NCBI RefSeq assembly: GCF_020042345.1
Contig: NZ_CP083387.1
Location: 1,798,001 to 1,862,000 of the forward strand
Source of the DNA: Arachidicoccus terrestris
GTDB taxonomy: Bacteria; Bacteroidota; Bacteroidia; Chitinophagales; Chitinophagaceae
Direction: 5' to 3'
DNA length: 64,000 nucleotides
Both the position numbers and the translations under genes were made by a program. Within the stretch, counting starts at the first letter, position 1. Each line of letters opens with the position of its first letter. Shown here piece by piece: positions 47,298 to 55,322 of the stretch. The notes beneath the pieces were generated by a model, which saw nothing but the letters and a program-made list of their open reading frames with translations, ran no database searches and was not told the DNA's origin.

Positions 47298-47921
47298 CTA
47301 TGCGTCGGATTTATCCATTTCTGTTACCCCGCCAGATATCACGAATTTCATGGCTTCCGCTGAAGAAATTTTATCATTAACCGTACGAATACTGGACTTA
47401 GGTACAAAAAAAGTCATGCCGGATATCGCATAGGAAAAGGGTACATATACCACCACATGTTCAACCAGGTCAAACTGACTGGCGTCGCTTTGAGTAATAA
47501 AGCCCATACGCCAGACATCAGTATTGTCTACATTGACCAGTACCGGCTTGTCAAACTTCTTTTTGCTGCCGGAAAAAGCTTTCAGGAAGTCCTTTACAGA
47601 AGAATAAATGAGTTTGACACCAGGCGTTTTTTCCAGTGCAGAGCCTAAAAGGTCAATGAGATGGCTGATCACGAAAGAAGAAGAAGCCCATCCGATCAGG
47701 ATCATAATAATCACCATCATCAGAATACCTAATCCGGGTATATGACGGGTCCCCTCTTCACCAGGCACTACGGTCCCAAATATATTGGGCAGTATGCTGT
47801 CGACTGCTGTAAAGAGCCAGAACACAAAGTAAATAGTGACCGCTATAGGCGCAATAACAATCACACCCTGGAAAAAATACTGAATAATTCTTTTAGCTAC
47901 TGTCTTTTTCTGATCGTCCAT
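47298..47921 (-). CDS. DUF502 family membrane protein
   Basis: From the ATG at 47921 the protein has 207 residues (MDDQKKTVAKRI). An in-frame TTG at 47942 is unlikely because it lies in the promoter. Two transmembrane helices are visible: VIVIAPIAVTIYFVFWLFTAV and LGILMMVIIMILIGWASSSFV. A soluble domain follows, containing PVLVNVDNTDVWRMGFITQSD and VYVPFSYAISGMTFFVPKSSI, typical of DUF502. Function is unknown. The gene converges on the kinase gene. Its promoter region and first codons are duplicated to the right of hipBA (49886 onward). Confidence 0.88.
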   Translation of the reverse strand: MDDQKKTVAKRIIQYFFQGVIVIAPIAVTIYFVFWLFTAVDSILPNIFGTVVPGEEGTRHIPGLGILMMVIIMILIGWASSSFVISHLIDLLGSALEKTPGVKLIYSSVKDFLKAFSGSKKKFDKPVLVNVDNTDVWRMGFITQSDASQFDLVEHVVVYVPFSYAISGMTFFVPKSSIRTVNDKISSAEAMKFVISGGVTEMDKSDA

Positions 47922-47939
47922 AATCGGTTTTTTGGTTGT

Positions 47940-47947
47940 CAAAATTA
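47940..47947 (-). promoter_or_regulatory. -7 box of the DUF502 gene (TAATTTTG)
   Basis: On the minus strand TAATTTTG fits TAnnTTTG and lies 19 bases before the DUF502 ATG. The equivalent box in the right-hand duplicate (49928-49921) reads TATTTTTG. Confidence 0.5.
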
Positions 47948-47965
47948 AAAAAGTACTGTTGAAGT

Positions 47966-48335
47966 TTAAGACATTTTAATTTTTTGTATATAGCATCATC
48001 GAAACAAGTGCAACAAACTGCATCTAAACAATTGTAACACATATGTTTGAGAAAGAATCGACATCGCGTCATTTTTTATCTGTGGTCTCAAGCAAAGAAA
48101 CAGATCAGCTAAAATGCCAATTGTGAATTTGATAAACAAGTAATAATCTTTTGTTCAAGTTCTGATCTTATAAAAAATCAAAATCTCCTTTCCCAAACAA
48201 CATCAACTTAAAGCAGAAATACCTGGATCAACGAAAGTCAAAATGCATATCCAAATCCGCTGCGTCCACCTTCGCCATACAAAATCAGGTTATATAGCAT
48301 CGTGCATATTGTCCCAAGAGCATATTATTGATTTT
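47966..48335 (+). pseudogene. Decayed 5' fragment of the SDR gene, left duplicate
   Basis: This stretch is a degenerate copy of the start of the intact SDR gene at 49966. Over the 84 bases from 47996, an ungapped codon-by-codon comparison with the intact gene gives about 70% identity. The copy still reads MFEKESTSRHFLSV where the intact gene reads IFAKESTPHHFFLC. It has lost the ATG (ATA instead), has an in-frame TAA in place of a glycine codon, and contains indels. Similarity fades after 48120 but resurfaces near 48224 (TGGATC...ATGCA) and 48286-48331 (CAGGT...TTATTG), in the same order as in the SDR gene. The right end is therefore approximate. It carries no usable reading frame. Confidence 0.72.
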
Positions 48336-48400
48336 CTTTCACAACCTTATTTTTCAGTATTTTAACATTTAAATCGATTAAACTTATTTAAATTTATTGC

Positions 48401-48412
48401 ATACTATAGTAT
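48401..48412. promoter_or_regulatory. Palindrome upstream of hipB, candidate autorepression operator
   Basis: ATACTATAGTAT is a perfect 12-base palindrome 40 bases before the hipB ATG, extended by GC and AC on the flanks to a near-palindrome of 16. A related half-site (TATATACAATAATATGC) overlaps the start codon. HipB proteins normally bind such palindromes to repress their own operon. Confidence 0.5.
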
Positions 48413-48451
48413 ACAAAAACAAGAATTTTTAGACATTTTATATACAATAAT

Positions 48452-48778
48452 ATGCAAATTATCTATAATTTTGATACAGATTCTCCTGAGGAATTGTTAT
48501 TGATACTAGCAGGTAATCTAAAAAAGCGCCGATTGGAAAAAGGTCTGTCTCGCAATGCATTATCAATGACCAGTGGCGTATCTGCTTCGACGATTTCCAA
48601 ATTTGAGATCCATCATATGATCTCATTAGAATCCTTTGTGAAACTTGCAAAAGCCCTTGGATACACAAAGATGATACGAAATCTGCTATCGGAGCCTATT
48701 TACCAGACAATGGAAGAACTAGAATTGATTAACAAAAATAAGAATAGGAAAAATGGCAGAATTACGCCCAATAAATAA
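48452..48778 (+). CDS. hipB: HipB-type antitoxin, XRE-family DNA-binding protein
   Basis: A 108-residue protein with an XRE/HTH_3 domain at residues ~20-75: NLKKRRLEKGLSRNALSMTSGVSASTISKFE is the helix-turn-helix region, spread over two segments. HipB binds and neutralises HipA and represses the operon. The gene overlaps hipA by 26 bases, the tight coupling usual for hipBA. The region is more AT-rich than the flanking genes, consistent with acquisition. The C-terminal tail (KNKNRKNGRITPNK) is basic. Confidence 0.9.
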   Translation: MQIIYNFDTDSPEELLLILAGNLKKRRLEKGLSRNALSMTSGVSASTISKFEIHHMISLESFVKLAKALGYTKMIRNLLSEPIYQTMEELELINKNKNRKNGRITPNK

Positions 48779-49883
48779 ATTGACCGTCACTTATCATGAC
48801 CACAAAGTAGGCACACTCATGATGGACCCCACTAAACGACTATGTGTTTTCCAATATGATAAACTATGGATCGCCAACGGGTTTTCCATATCTCCATTGG
48901 AGCTTCCCCTGGCAACGGATTTGTTTATAGCCAAGCCGGAACCATTCTGGGGTAATTTTGGCATTTTTGAAGATAGTCTTCCAGATGGATATGGGCGCTA
49001 TTTACTCAATCGGCTATTAAAAAAACAGGGAATAGATGATAGCAATCTTGATCCATTGCAACGGTTAAGTATCATAGGCACTTCTGGCATGGGCGCGTTA
49101 TGTTATATCCCGGAGACCCATATTGGTGCAGAGAAGACGTTGCCTGCATTAGATAATCTCCAAAAAATCGCATTAGACGTTCTATCTGAGAAATCTGACC
49201 AGGATGAGGATATTCTTTATTTCAATAGTGGAAATTCTGGCGGTTGCAGGCCTAAATGTCTGCTGCATGACGGCGATGGTTCCTGGCTCGTTAAATTCAG
49301 GCATACTTACGACCCTAAGAATATGGGCAGCATGGAATTTCGTTATAATCAAATTGCACGCAATTGCGGAATTATAGTTCCTGACTTCAAATTAATTGAG
49401 GGAAAATATTTTGCCACAAAAAGATTTGATATTGAGAACGGCAAACGACTTCACATTGCAACTGCCGGTGCGCTGCTTGGAGAATCCATTGCACAGCCTA
49501 AAATGGATTATAAAAACCTCTTACACTTGACAGGATACCTTACGCAAGACCCTAAGGCTGTTGATGAGATGTTTCGGCGCATGGTTTTTAATGTCCTTAC
49601 TGAGAATAAGGATGACCATGCAAAGAATTTCAGCTTTATTCACAAAGACGAGAAATGGTCTTTATCACCCGCTTATGACCTGACAAAATCAAGTAATGGC
49701 TACAACGGTGAACATGCCACTTCTGTTAATTATAAGGGAAACCCATCCATTGAGGACATGCTTCATCTCGGAGAAAGTATTCGGATCGGCAAAAAGCGCG
49801 GAATGAATATGATTATAACGATTGCAAACGAATGTGCTGATATTCTCAGCCGTAAATTCCAGGAACTGATATCCACGCATTAG
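48753..49883 (+). CDS. hipA: HipA-type serine/threonine kinase toxin
   Basis: The 376-residue protein has a HipA N-subdomain 1 (LTVTYHDHKVGTLMMDPTKR, then FGIFEDSLPDGYGRYLLNRLL) and a kinase core. The phosphate-binding loop is NSGGCRPK and the catalytic motif is NKDDHAKNFS around residues 285-294, followed by LSPAYDLTKS. The key residues look intact, so the kinase is probably active. In E. coli HipA phosphorylates glutamyl-tRNA synthetase and causes growth arrest; the target here is not known. It is shorter than E. coli HipA (440), as is common for Bacteroidetes homologues. The stop is followed within a few bases by the right copy of the flanking duplication. Confidence 0.93.
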   Translation: MAELRPINKLTVTYHDHKVGTLMMDPTKRLCVFQYDKLWIANGFSISPLELPLATDLFIAKPEPFWGNFGIFEDSLPDGYGRYLLNRLLKKQGIDDSNLDPLQRLSIIGTSGMGALCYIPETHIGAEKTLPALDNLQKIALDVLSEKSDQDEDILYFNSGNSGGCRPKCLLHDGDGSWLVKFRHTYDPKNMGSMEFRYNQIARNCGIIVPDFKLIEGKYFATKRFDIENGKRLHIATAGALLGESIAQPKMDYKNLLHLTGYLTQDPKAVDEMFRRMVFNVLTENKDDHAKNFSFIHKDEKWSLSPAYDLTKSSNGYNGEHATSVNYKGNPSIEDMLHLGESIRIGKKRGMNMIITIANECADILSRKFQELISTH

Positions 49884-49885
49884 TA

Positions 49886-50340
49886 ACTTTTTCTGTCTCC
49901 ATAACTCGTTTTTTGGTTCCCAAAAATAAAACTACTTTTGAAGCTTAGGACATAAAACTTACTATATGCAAATCGTCATAACAGGCGCAACAAGGGGCAT
50001 CGGAAAGGCTGTGGCAGAGATATTTGCGAAAGAATCAACACCACATCATTTTTTTCTCTGCGCAAGAAAAGAAACTGAGCTGGCAACGCTACAATCAATC
50101 ATAAAAGACCACTTGCAGCAACATACGGTCACCACTTTTGTATGTGATTTGCTGGATAACAGCCAGATCAGTGCTTTTGCGGACCTGATCCTTAGATCCG
50201 GCCAGGCGGTGGATCTACTCATCAACAATGCAGGTATTTATGAGCCAGGAAGTTGTTATAATGAGCCTGAGGGCCAACTGGGAAAAATGTTGCAGGTCAA
50301 TCTGATGAGTGCCTACCATTTGACAAGAGCCTTATTGCCC
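49886..50340 (+). repeat. Right copy of long direct duplication flanking hipBA
   Basis: The right copy starts immediately after the hipA stop. Bases 49886-49902 read on the minus strand as ATGGAGACAGAAAAAG, resembling the DUF502 start ATGGACGATCAGAAAAAG with a small deletion, so they look like a remnant of that gene. The divergent promoter region and the intact 5' half of the SDR gene follow. It matches 47903-48335; the far end is approximate because similarity decays. Confidence 0.7.
49933..49940 (+). promoter_or_regulatory. -7 box of the SDR gene (TACTTTTG)
   Basis: TACTTTTG matches TAnnTTTG, 26 bases before the SDR ATG; a TTTG lies 17 bases upstream, slightly closer than usual. The equivalent box in the left duplicate is mutated to TACTGTTG. 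Confidence 0.55.
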
Positions 50341-50673
50341 CCAATGATCGAGCGCAAAAAGGGGCATGTATTTAACCTCTGTTCCATCGCCAGTATCCAG
50401 GCCTACGCCAACGGTGGCAGCTATAGCATCAGCAAATATGCATTATCAGGGTTTACCAAAAATCTCAGAGAAGAGTTAAAGCCACTGGGCATCAAAGTAA
50501 CAGGCATCTATCCCGGTGCCACACTTTCCAGCAGCTGGGATGGTCTGGATATCGATCCTAACCGGATCATGCAGGTCGACGATGTCGCCAAGATGATCTA
50601 TCAGGCGGCACATCTCTCTGTCCAGGCAGTGGTGGAAGACATCATTCTCAGGCCACAATTGGGAGACCTGTAG
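49966..50673 (+). CDS. Short-chain dehydrogenase/reductase, sepiapterin-reductase-like
   Basis: The 235-residue oxidoreductase has the Rossmann cofactor motif TGATRGIG at residues 6-13, the NNAG motif (LLINNAGIYEP), and catalytic S140 (LCSIAS), Y153 and K157 (YSISK). A small hydrophobic C-terminus lacks a dimer-extending tail. It probably uses NADPH, judging from the basic residue in the TGATRG loop; the substrate is not known. Similar Bacteroidetes proteins are annotated as sepiapterin- or 3-oxoacyl-reductase-like. Its first ~120 codons are duplicated as a pseudogene to the left of hipBA. Confidence 0.92.
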   Translation: MQIVITGATRGIGKAVAEIFAKESTPHHFFLCARKETELATLQSIIKDHLQQHTVTTFVCDLLDNSQISAFADLILRSGQAVDLLINNAGIYEPGSCYNEPEGQLGKMLQVNLMSAYHLTRALLPPMIERKKGHVFNLCSIASIQAYANGGSYSISKYALSGFTKNLREELKPLGIKVTGIYPGATLSSSWDGLDIDPNRIMQVDDVAKMIYQAAHLSVQAVVEDIILRPQLGDL

Positions 50674-50798
50674 CCGTCAAATAACCATATTAATGTGACT
50701 GCCCGACCAGTGACAAGTGGAATCCGATCAGACAGCGCTGTTCTGGGTTGGGGTATCCCAATAGATCACACATATTACAAAAGATCAGTAACACCCGT

Positions 50799-51788
50799 AT
50801 GAAAGTTTTTGCAACGAAAGTTATTCCAGATAATGCCAAAGCGTTTTTGTCCGCCAACAATATAGTCGTAGACGAATGGACAAATCAAACGCCTATTACC
50901 AAAAACGAATTGACCAAAATAGTCACCAGTGGTAAGTATACCGGTCTGTTTGTTCTAGGTGCAAAAATTGATGCTGAGATCATACATGCAATACAAAGAA
51001 ACATACAGGTAATATCTTTACTCTCCGTTGGCTATGATAACATAGACCTGCACGCTGCCACCATGGCCGGCATCCCTGTCAGTAATACCCCCGATGTGCT
51101 TAATGATGCAACAGCCGAGACCGCTTTTTTGTTGATGCAAAATGTAGCCAGAAAAGCATTTTACAATTACAGAAGAATTATGGAGGACAAGTGGCACAAT
51201 GACAGCTTTATCACTAATCTAGGGGTAGATTTACAGGGAAAAACCCTCGGCATATTCGGTCTGGGAAAAATTGGACTCGTGATGGGAAAACTGTGCAGAG
51301 CAGCCTTCAACATGGAGGTCATCTATCACAATAGATCCCGCAATCCAAAGGCGGATAAAACCCTAAACGCACAGTTTGTATCTTTTGATGAATTGCTGCA
51401 CAGAAGCGATGTTCTTTCCATACATTGCGCACTAACGCCTGAAACCACCCGGGTTTTCAATGCAGCCGTCTTCAAAAAGATGAAAAATTCATCCATTCTT
51501 ATCAACACGGCCCGTGGGAAGGTCGTCGATGAGCCAGCCCTGATTCAGGCCCTGCAGAAAGCTGAAATCTGGGGTGCGGGACTAGATGTCACCGATCCGG
51601 AGCCCATGCAGCCAGACAACCCGCTTTTGCAGATGGCAACCGTCGCGGTACTGCCCCACATAGGCTCTGCCACGGTCAACACTCGCCATCGGATGGCGCA
51701 GCTGGCCGCAGAAAATATGCTTTTAGGCTTAACCGGTAAACGGTTAAAGACCATTGTAAACGAAGAAGTATATTCAATCAAAAAATAG
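50799..51788 (+). CDS. D-2-hydroxyacid dehydrogenase
   Basis: Starting from the ATG at 50799 (MKVFATKVIPDNAK) the protein has 329 residues; the upstream in-frame ATG at 50748 adds a non-homologous tail and is unlikely. The NAD-binding motif is GIFGLGKIG, the catalytic Arg lies in NTARGKVVD, the Glu in DVTDPEP and the His in LPHIGSA. Such enzymes reduce glyoxylate, hydroxypyruvate or related 2-keto acids with NAD(P)H. The sequence resembles glyoxylate/hydroxypyruvate reductases more than SerA, having no regulatory ACT domain. It is on the same strand as the SDR gene, 125 bases downstream. Confidence 0.93.
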   Translation: MKVFATKVIPDNAKAFLSANNIVVDEWTNQTPITKNELTKIVTSGKYTGLFVLGAKIDAEIIHAIQRNIQVISLLSVGYDNIDLHAATMAGIPVSNTPDVLNDATAETAFLLMQNVARKAFYNYRRIMEDKWHNDSFITNLGVDLQGKTLGIFGLGKIGLVMGKLCRAAFNMEVIYHNRSRNPKADKTLNAQFVSFDELLHRSDVLSIHCALTPETTRVFNAAVFKKMKNSSILINTARGKVVDEPALIQALQKAEIWGAGLDVTDPEPMQPDNPLLQMATVAVLPHIGSATVNTRHRMAQLAAENMLLGLTGKRLKTIVNEEVYSIKK

Positions 51789-51882
51789 GTACATAGACGG
51801 GCGGATAGCCAGCCGCAACCAGCCGATGCATGAAGCGTTTTCCAGGTACGCTTACCGGCCCTTTTTGACAGCCTCTAAAGGA

Positions 51883-52623
51883 TTAGAGGGCGTGTACTGC
51901 CCCGCTGATCTCTTTCATTAAACTGAGGTCCTTTTCAATAGCATTTCCGACAACGACAACGTCGGCGCCGGCCCTACAATTAGCCGCTGCCTTTTCAGGT
52001 GTTTTGATACCTCCACCGACGATCAGGGGAACCGAGATACTGCCCGACACCCGCTGAATCATCTTTTCCTCAATCGGATTTCTGGCACCACTGCCGGCAT
52101 CCATATAGATCAGTTTCAGCCCCAGCATTTCTCCCGCCATTGCCGTGCATAAAGCGATATCACTCTTATCTGCCGGTATGGGCGCCGTATTGGCAATATA
52201 GGAAACAGAAGTAGGGGCACCCCCGTCAATAACCATATAGCCTGTAGGCATTACTTCCAGCCCGCTGCTGCGGACCATCGGCGCACTGATCACATGCTGG
52301 CCGATCAGCAATTCCGGATTCCGGCCGGAGATCAGTGAAAGATAAAACAGCGCGTCCGCATACTTAGATACCTGAGAAGGAGAGCCGGGGAAAAGGATAA
52401 CCGGGATATCACATTTAGACTTGATCCGCTGTATATTCTGATCTACGGTATTGACCACCACGAGGCTCCCGCCTACAAAAAAATAATCAACCCCTGCAGC
52501 GAGTGCCTGTTCCACAATCGGATCAATATCAGAATCATTCATTTTATCCGGATCAATCAGCACGGCGAAAGCTTTTTTGCCCGCCTGCTTCTGCTCGATA
52601 AATCTCTGGTATATAGCTGCCAT
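51883..52623 (-). CDS. Geranylgeranylglyceryl/heptaprenylglyceryl phosphate synthase family protein
   Basis: A 246-residue TIM-barrel prenyltransferase. Marks are FAVLIDPDKMND near the N-terminus, DYFFVGGSLVV, the prenyl-substrate region YLSLISGRNPELLIGQHV, and the phosphate-binding IYMDAGSGARNPI and PLIVGGGIKTPEKA. The family joins sn-glycerol-1-phosphate to a prenyl diphosphate. Bacteroidetes members are of the archaeal-like GGGPS type; the physiological product in these bacteria is unclear. It converges with the hydroxyacid dehydrogenase gene and is divergent from purK. Confidence 0.92.
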   Translation of the reverse strand: MAAIYQRFIEQKQAGKKAFAVLIDPDKMNDSDIDPIVEQALAAGVDYFFVGGSLVVVNTVDQNIQRIKSKCDIPVILFPGSPSQVSKYADALFYLSLISGRNPELLIGQHVISAPMVRSSGLEVMPTGYMVIDGGAPTSVSYIANTAPIPADKSDIALCTAMAGEMLGLKLIYMDAGSGARNPIEEKMIQRVSGSISVPLIVGGGIKTPEKAAANCRAGADVVVVGNAIEKDLSLMKEISGAVHAL

Positions 52624-52818
52624 AGAATAGACTTAACTTAAATTTTGAGGAGTTACTGTTTGCAAAAATGCATAAAATCTTTCAAAAAACACCGATTCAA
52701 GGCCACTTTGCGTTTAAATTCAGCAAAACTAAACCCCTGAGTACCAATTAAAATAAGCAATCATCAACTTCAGCCCGTATAATCTGAACACTTCGAGCGT
52801 TATTCGATTTCAAATCCG

Positions 52819-52826
52819 TAATTTTG
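52819..52826 (+). promoter_or_regulatory. -7 box of purK (TAATTTTG)
   Basis: TAATTTTG matches TAnnTTTG and lies 66 bases before the purK ATG at 52892. No clear TTG was seen at -33. Confidence 0.45.
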
Positions 52827-52891
52827 GCGCTCCCTTATACCTCTTCTTTATCATTATCGGATTGGGTAAACAGGTCATCTTAAATATCTAT

Positions 52892-54013
52892 ATGCAAAAA
52901 ATTGGAATCCTCGGAGGCGGACAACTGGGACGTATGTTATTACAGGCAGCCGCAGATTTTGTAGTGGACACTTATGTTCTTGAAAATGACCCCGGATGTC
53001 CGGCAGCGCATTTATGCCATCATTTTGTTCAGGGAGACATCAGAAATTTCGACGACGTATATAACTTTGGCAAAGGCCTGGACGCCCTGACCATTGAAAT
53101 AGAATCCGTCAATGTTGATGCCCTGGACGCACTGGAAAAGGAAGGGGTGCGTGTCTATCCAAAACCCGCCGCCATCCGTACCATTAAAAACAAGATCCTT
53201 CAAAAAACCTTTTATAAAGACCATGAAATCCCGTCCCCTTCCTTTATCATCACCAACAGTCAGGCGGAAGTCAGATCCAGAAAAGATCTCTTACCAGCCG
53301 TGCATAAGCTGGGAGAAGGCGGTTATGATGGCAGAGGTGTAGAGGTCTTAAGGAAAGAGGAAGATCTGGATAAAGCCTTTGACCAGCCTGCTGTACTGGA
53401 AACGATGGTGGAGATTGAAAAAGAGATCGCCATCACCGTCGCCAAGAACGACCAGGGCGAACTCACCCTTTTCCCCGCGGTGGAAATGCTGTTTGATCAA
53501 AAGCTCAACCTGCTGGATTTTCAGCTATCTCCGGCCCGCATTGACAAGCAAGTTCTCTGGAAGGCCGAAGCGATGGCTCAGAAAGTCGTGGAAAAACTAA
53601 ATAGCCCCGGTTTATTTGCAGTAGAACTTTTTATCGACCGCACCGGCAATGTCTGGGTCAATGAAACGGCTCCGAGGGTGCATAACAGCGGGCACCATAC
53701 CATTGAAGCTAATTATTGCAGCCAATATCATATGCTGCTCAGGATACTTATGCAGCTACCGCTGGGTAATACTGCTCCCATTATCCCTTCCTCCATTGTC
53801 AACATTCTGGGCGCTCCCGGTTACCAGGGTGAGGCAAAATATGAAGGATTGGACGAAGTGTTGAAAATGGATAACGTATTTGTGCATCTCTACGGAAAAA
53901 CAATGACCAAACCCGGTCGTAAAATGGGGCACGTGACCATTCTCAGTCAGGAACCTCAGGAGTTGATCTTCAAAGCCAATAAGATCAAAAATATCCTGAA
54001 GGTGATGGCCTGA
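52892..54013 (+). CDS. purK: 5-(carboxyamino)imidazole ribonucleotide synthase
   Basis: From the ATG at 52892 the protein has 373 residues (MQKIGILGGGQLGRML); a start at 52862 would add ten unusual residues. The ATP-grasp fold is evident: PAVHKLGEGGYDGRGVEVL and ETMVEIEKEIAITVAKND form the nucleotide site, and VNETAPRVHNSGHHTIEA is the C-terminal signature. PurK carboxylates aminoimidazole ribonucleotide with ATP and bicarbonate to N5-CAIR in purine synthesis. The partner purE is not adjacent; a terminator follows at once. Confidence 0.95.
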   Translation: MQKIGILGGGQLGRMLLQAAADFVVDTYVLENDPGCPAAHLCHHFVQGDIRNFDDVYNFGKGLDALTIEIESVNVDALDALEKEGVRVYPKPAAIRTIKNKILQKTFYKDHEIPSPSFIITNSQAEVRSRKDLLPAVHKLGEGGYDGRGVEVLRKEEDLDKAFDQPAVLETMVEIEKEIAITVAKNDQGELTLFPAVEMLFDQKLNLLDFQLSPARIDKQVLWKAEAMAQKVVEKLNSPGLFAVELFIDRTGNVWVNETAPRVHNSGHHTIEANYCSQYHMLLRILMQLPLGNTAPIIPSSIVNILGAPGYQGEAKYEGLDEVLKMDNVFVHLYGKTMTKPGRKMGHVTILSQEPQELIFKANKIKNILKVMA

Positions 54014-54035
54014 GGCGATCCGGTAAAATATAAAT

Positions 54036-54073
54036 AAAAGGCTGCATGAACCTTTCGGGACATGCAGCCTTTT
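54036..54073. terminator. Bidirectional intrinsic terminator
   Basis: AAAAGGCTGCATG (54036-54048) and CATGCAGCCTTTT (54061-54073) form a perfect 13-base stem with a 12-base loop. It lies between the convergent purK and porin genes and has A/T tracts suited to both strands. Confidence 0.9.
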
Positions 54074-54103
54074 GCTTATATGATCACTCAGTAAAAATCT
54101 TGT

Positions 54104-55159
54104 CTAAAACTGATAAGTTACCGCCATCAGCCCAGAGACCTGTCCCTGATGCGCATTTCCGCCATAAGGATGAGAGAAATGATCCCACCTGAGTTCCGGC
54201 ATAAAAGTAAACGGCCCTTCCCTGTAACTCAGTGTCGCGGTACTGGACCAGACATTCCCGCCCAGAGGAATTACGCTGATGGCATCCTTATCCGTAAAAT
54301 ATTCTTCCCGAACAGCCAGCTGCAGCTTGGCGTTCAACTGCGCCTTCAGGTAAACAGCCTGTCCCCACCAATGTCGCCAGTCGTTGCCGTTGTCTGACGC
54401 CTCAGAGACTTTCTTTTTTCTGAAAACAATAGATCCATTCCATCCCAGACTGATAGCGGAAGAAACCGGCAGGGACAGGACTGCATCCAGTTGCTGCACA
54501 TTGGCGGTATCCACCTGTTTGCCTCCGGAATAATTTAAGGCCAGCACCAGTCCGTTTTCTTTTTCATAGCTATAGCGGGCAATGATCGTCTTATTATTCA
54601 ATACTGAATCCGGCACGTGTCGATAATCTGTAGGATTACTGATACCAGCCATTAAATGATGGCTACCTTTCACGTATTCAACTTTGACACCCGTATTGGA
54701 AAAGGGACCGGTAGAAAATAAATAGGACATGCTATAATTAGCGTTTAAAGCAGGATCCAGCAGTTCATAGCCAATATGCGTGGCCCAGGATCCTGCAGAA
54801 AACTTTAACCCCTGGATGGGCTCATAATAAACATAAGCTTGTTTGACCGCGGCCATAATACCCTCATCTGTATAGGCAAAATCCCGGGCCCTTGGGCCAA
54901 ACCCCAGATCTACCACGACACCTGTTTTTTTATACTGATAGGCCAGCTGCAGGCTGGCCATTCCCAGCTCAAAGCCCCGGTTTTTGCCGGTAAAACTAGT
55001 GGTCGGCCCCTGCAGGCCATGAAACACATTTTTGTAATAAAGGTCTACGTTTCCGTGAACGGATAAATGGCCAGATTCCTTCTCGCCAGTGCTATCCTGA
55101 GCGGAAACCCAACCTGAGTACAACATAATACTCCCAAGAAGCCAACTTTTAAGTTTCAT
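54104..55159 (-). CDS. Outer-membrane beta-barrel porin-like protein
   Basis: The 351-residue protein has a signal peptide (KLKSWLLGSIMLYSGWVSAQ) and alternating aromatic/polar strands typical of an outer-membrane barrel (LSVHGNVDLYYKNVFHGLQG, VVDLGFGPRARDFAYTDEGI), ending with phenylalanine (LMAVTYQF). It resembles OmpL-like putative porins often encoded next to ammonium transporters in Bacteroidota. It follows the ammonium transporter gene by 163 bases on the same strand. The substrate is unknown; passage of ammonium or small nitrogen compounds is inferred from the pairing. Confidence 0.82.
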   Translation of the reverse strand: MKLKSWLLGSIMLYSGWVSAQDSTGEKESGHLSVHGNVDLYYKNVFHGLQGPTTSFTGKNRGFELGMASLQLAYQYKKTGVVVDLGFGPRARDFAYTDEGIMAAVKQAYVYYEPIQGLKFSAGSWATHIGYELLDPALNANYSMSYLFSTGPFSNTGVKVEYVKGSHHLMAGISNPTDYRHVPDSVLNNKTIIARYSYEKENGLVLALNYSGGKQVDTANVQQLDAVLSLPVSSAISLGWNGSIVFRKKKVSEASDNGNDWRHWWGQAVYLKAQLNAKLQLAVREEYFTDKDAISVIPLGGNVWSSTATLSYREGPFTFMPELRWDHFSHPYGGNAHQGQVSGLMAVTYQF

Positions 55160-55322
55160 ATGATATTAGTTTAATGATGAGATCGATTCATATAGCCATC
55201 TGGGTATTTCAAAACTGAATACCTTATATGAACAAGGGCCTTTTCACGTCCAAGTAGAAAAGGCCCCATGTGATTATTGGTACGAAGAAAACTATTTTGC
55301 CCGCCACCGGCCAGGGCGCCAT

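Larger units (their letters stand above)
47903..48335 (+). repeat. Left copy of long direct duplication flanking hipBA
   Basis: The left copy contains the start of DUF502, the divergent promoter region and the decayed SDR 5' part. It matches the stretch from 49886 in the same orientation. Within 47917-47980 the two copies are about 80% alike, including GTTTTTTGGTT and TTGAAG. Its plus-strand -7 box has decayed to TACTGTTG (47954-47961), while the right copy has TACTTTTG. Confidence 0.72.

Noticed and set aside
48449-48465. Similarity between the hipB start (ATATGCAAAT) and the SDR start as a third copy of the duplication
   Set aside because: Only about ten bases match in an AT-rich region and the similarity stops at once, so chance is sufficient.
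51872-51889. CCTCTAA/TTAGAGG hairpin at the end of the GGGP-synthase-family gene as a terminator
   Set aside because: The stem is short and no T-run follows on either strand.
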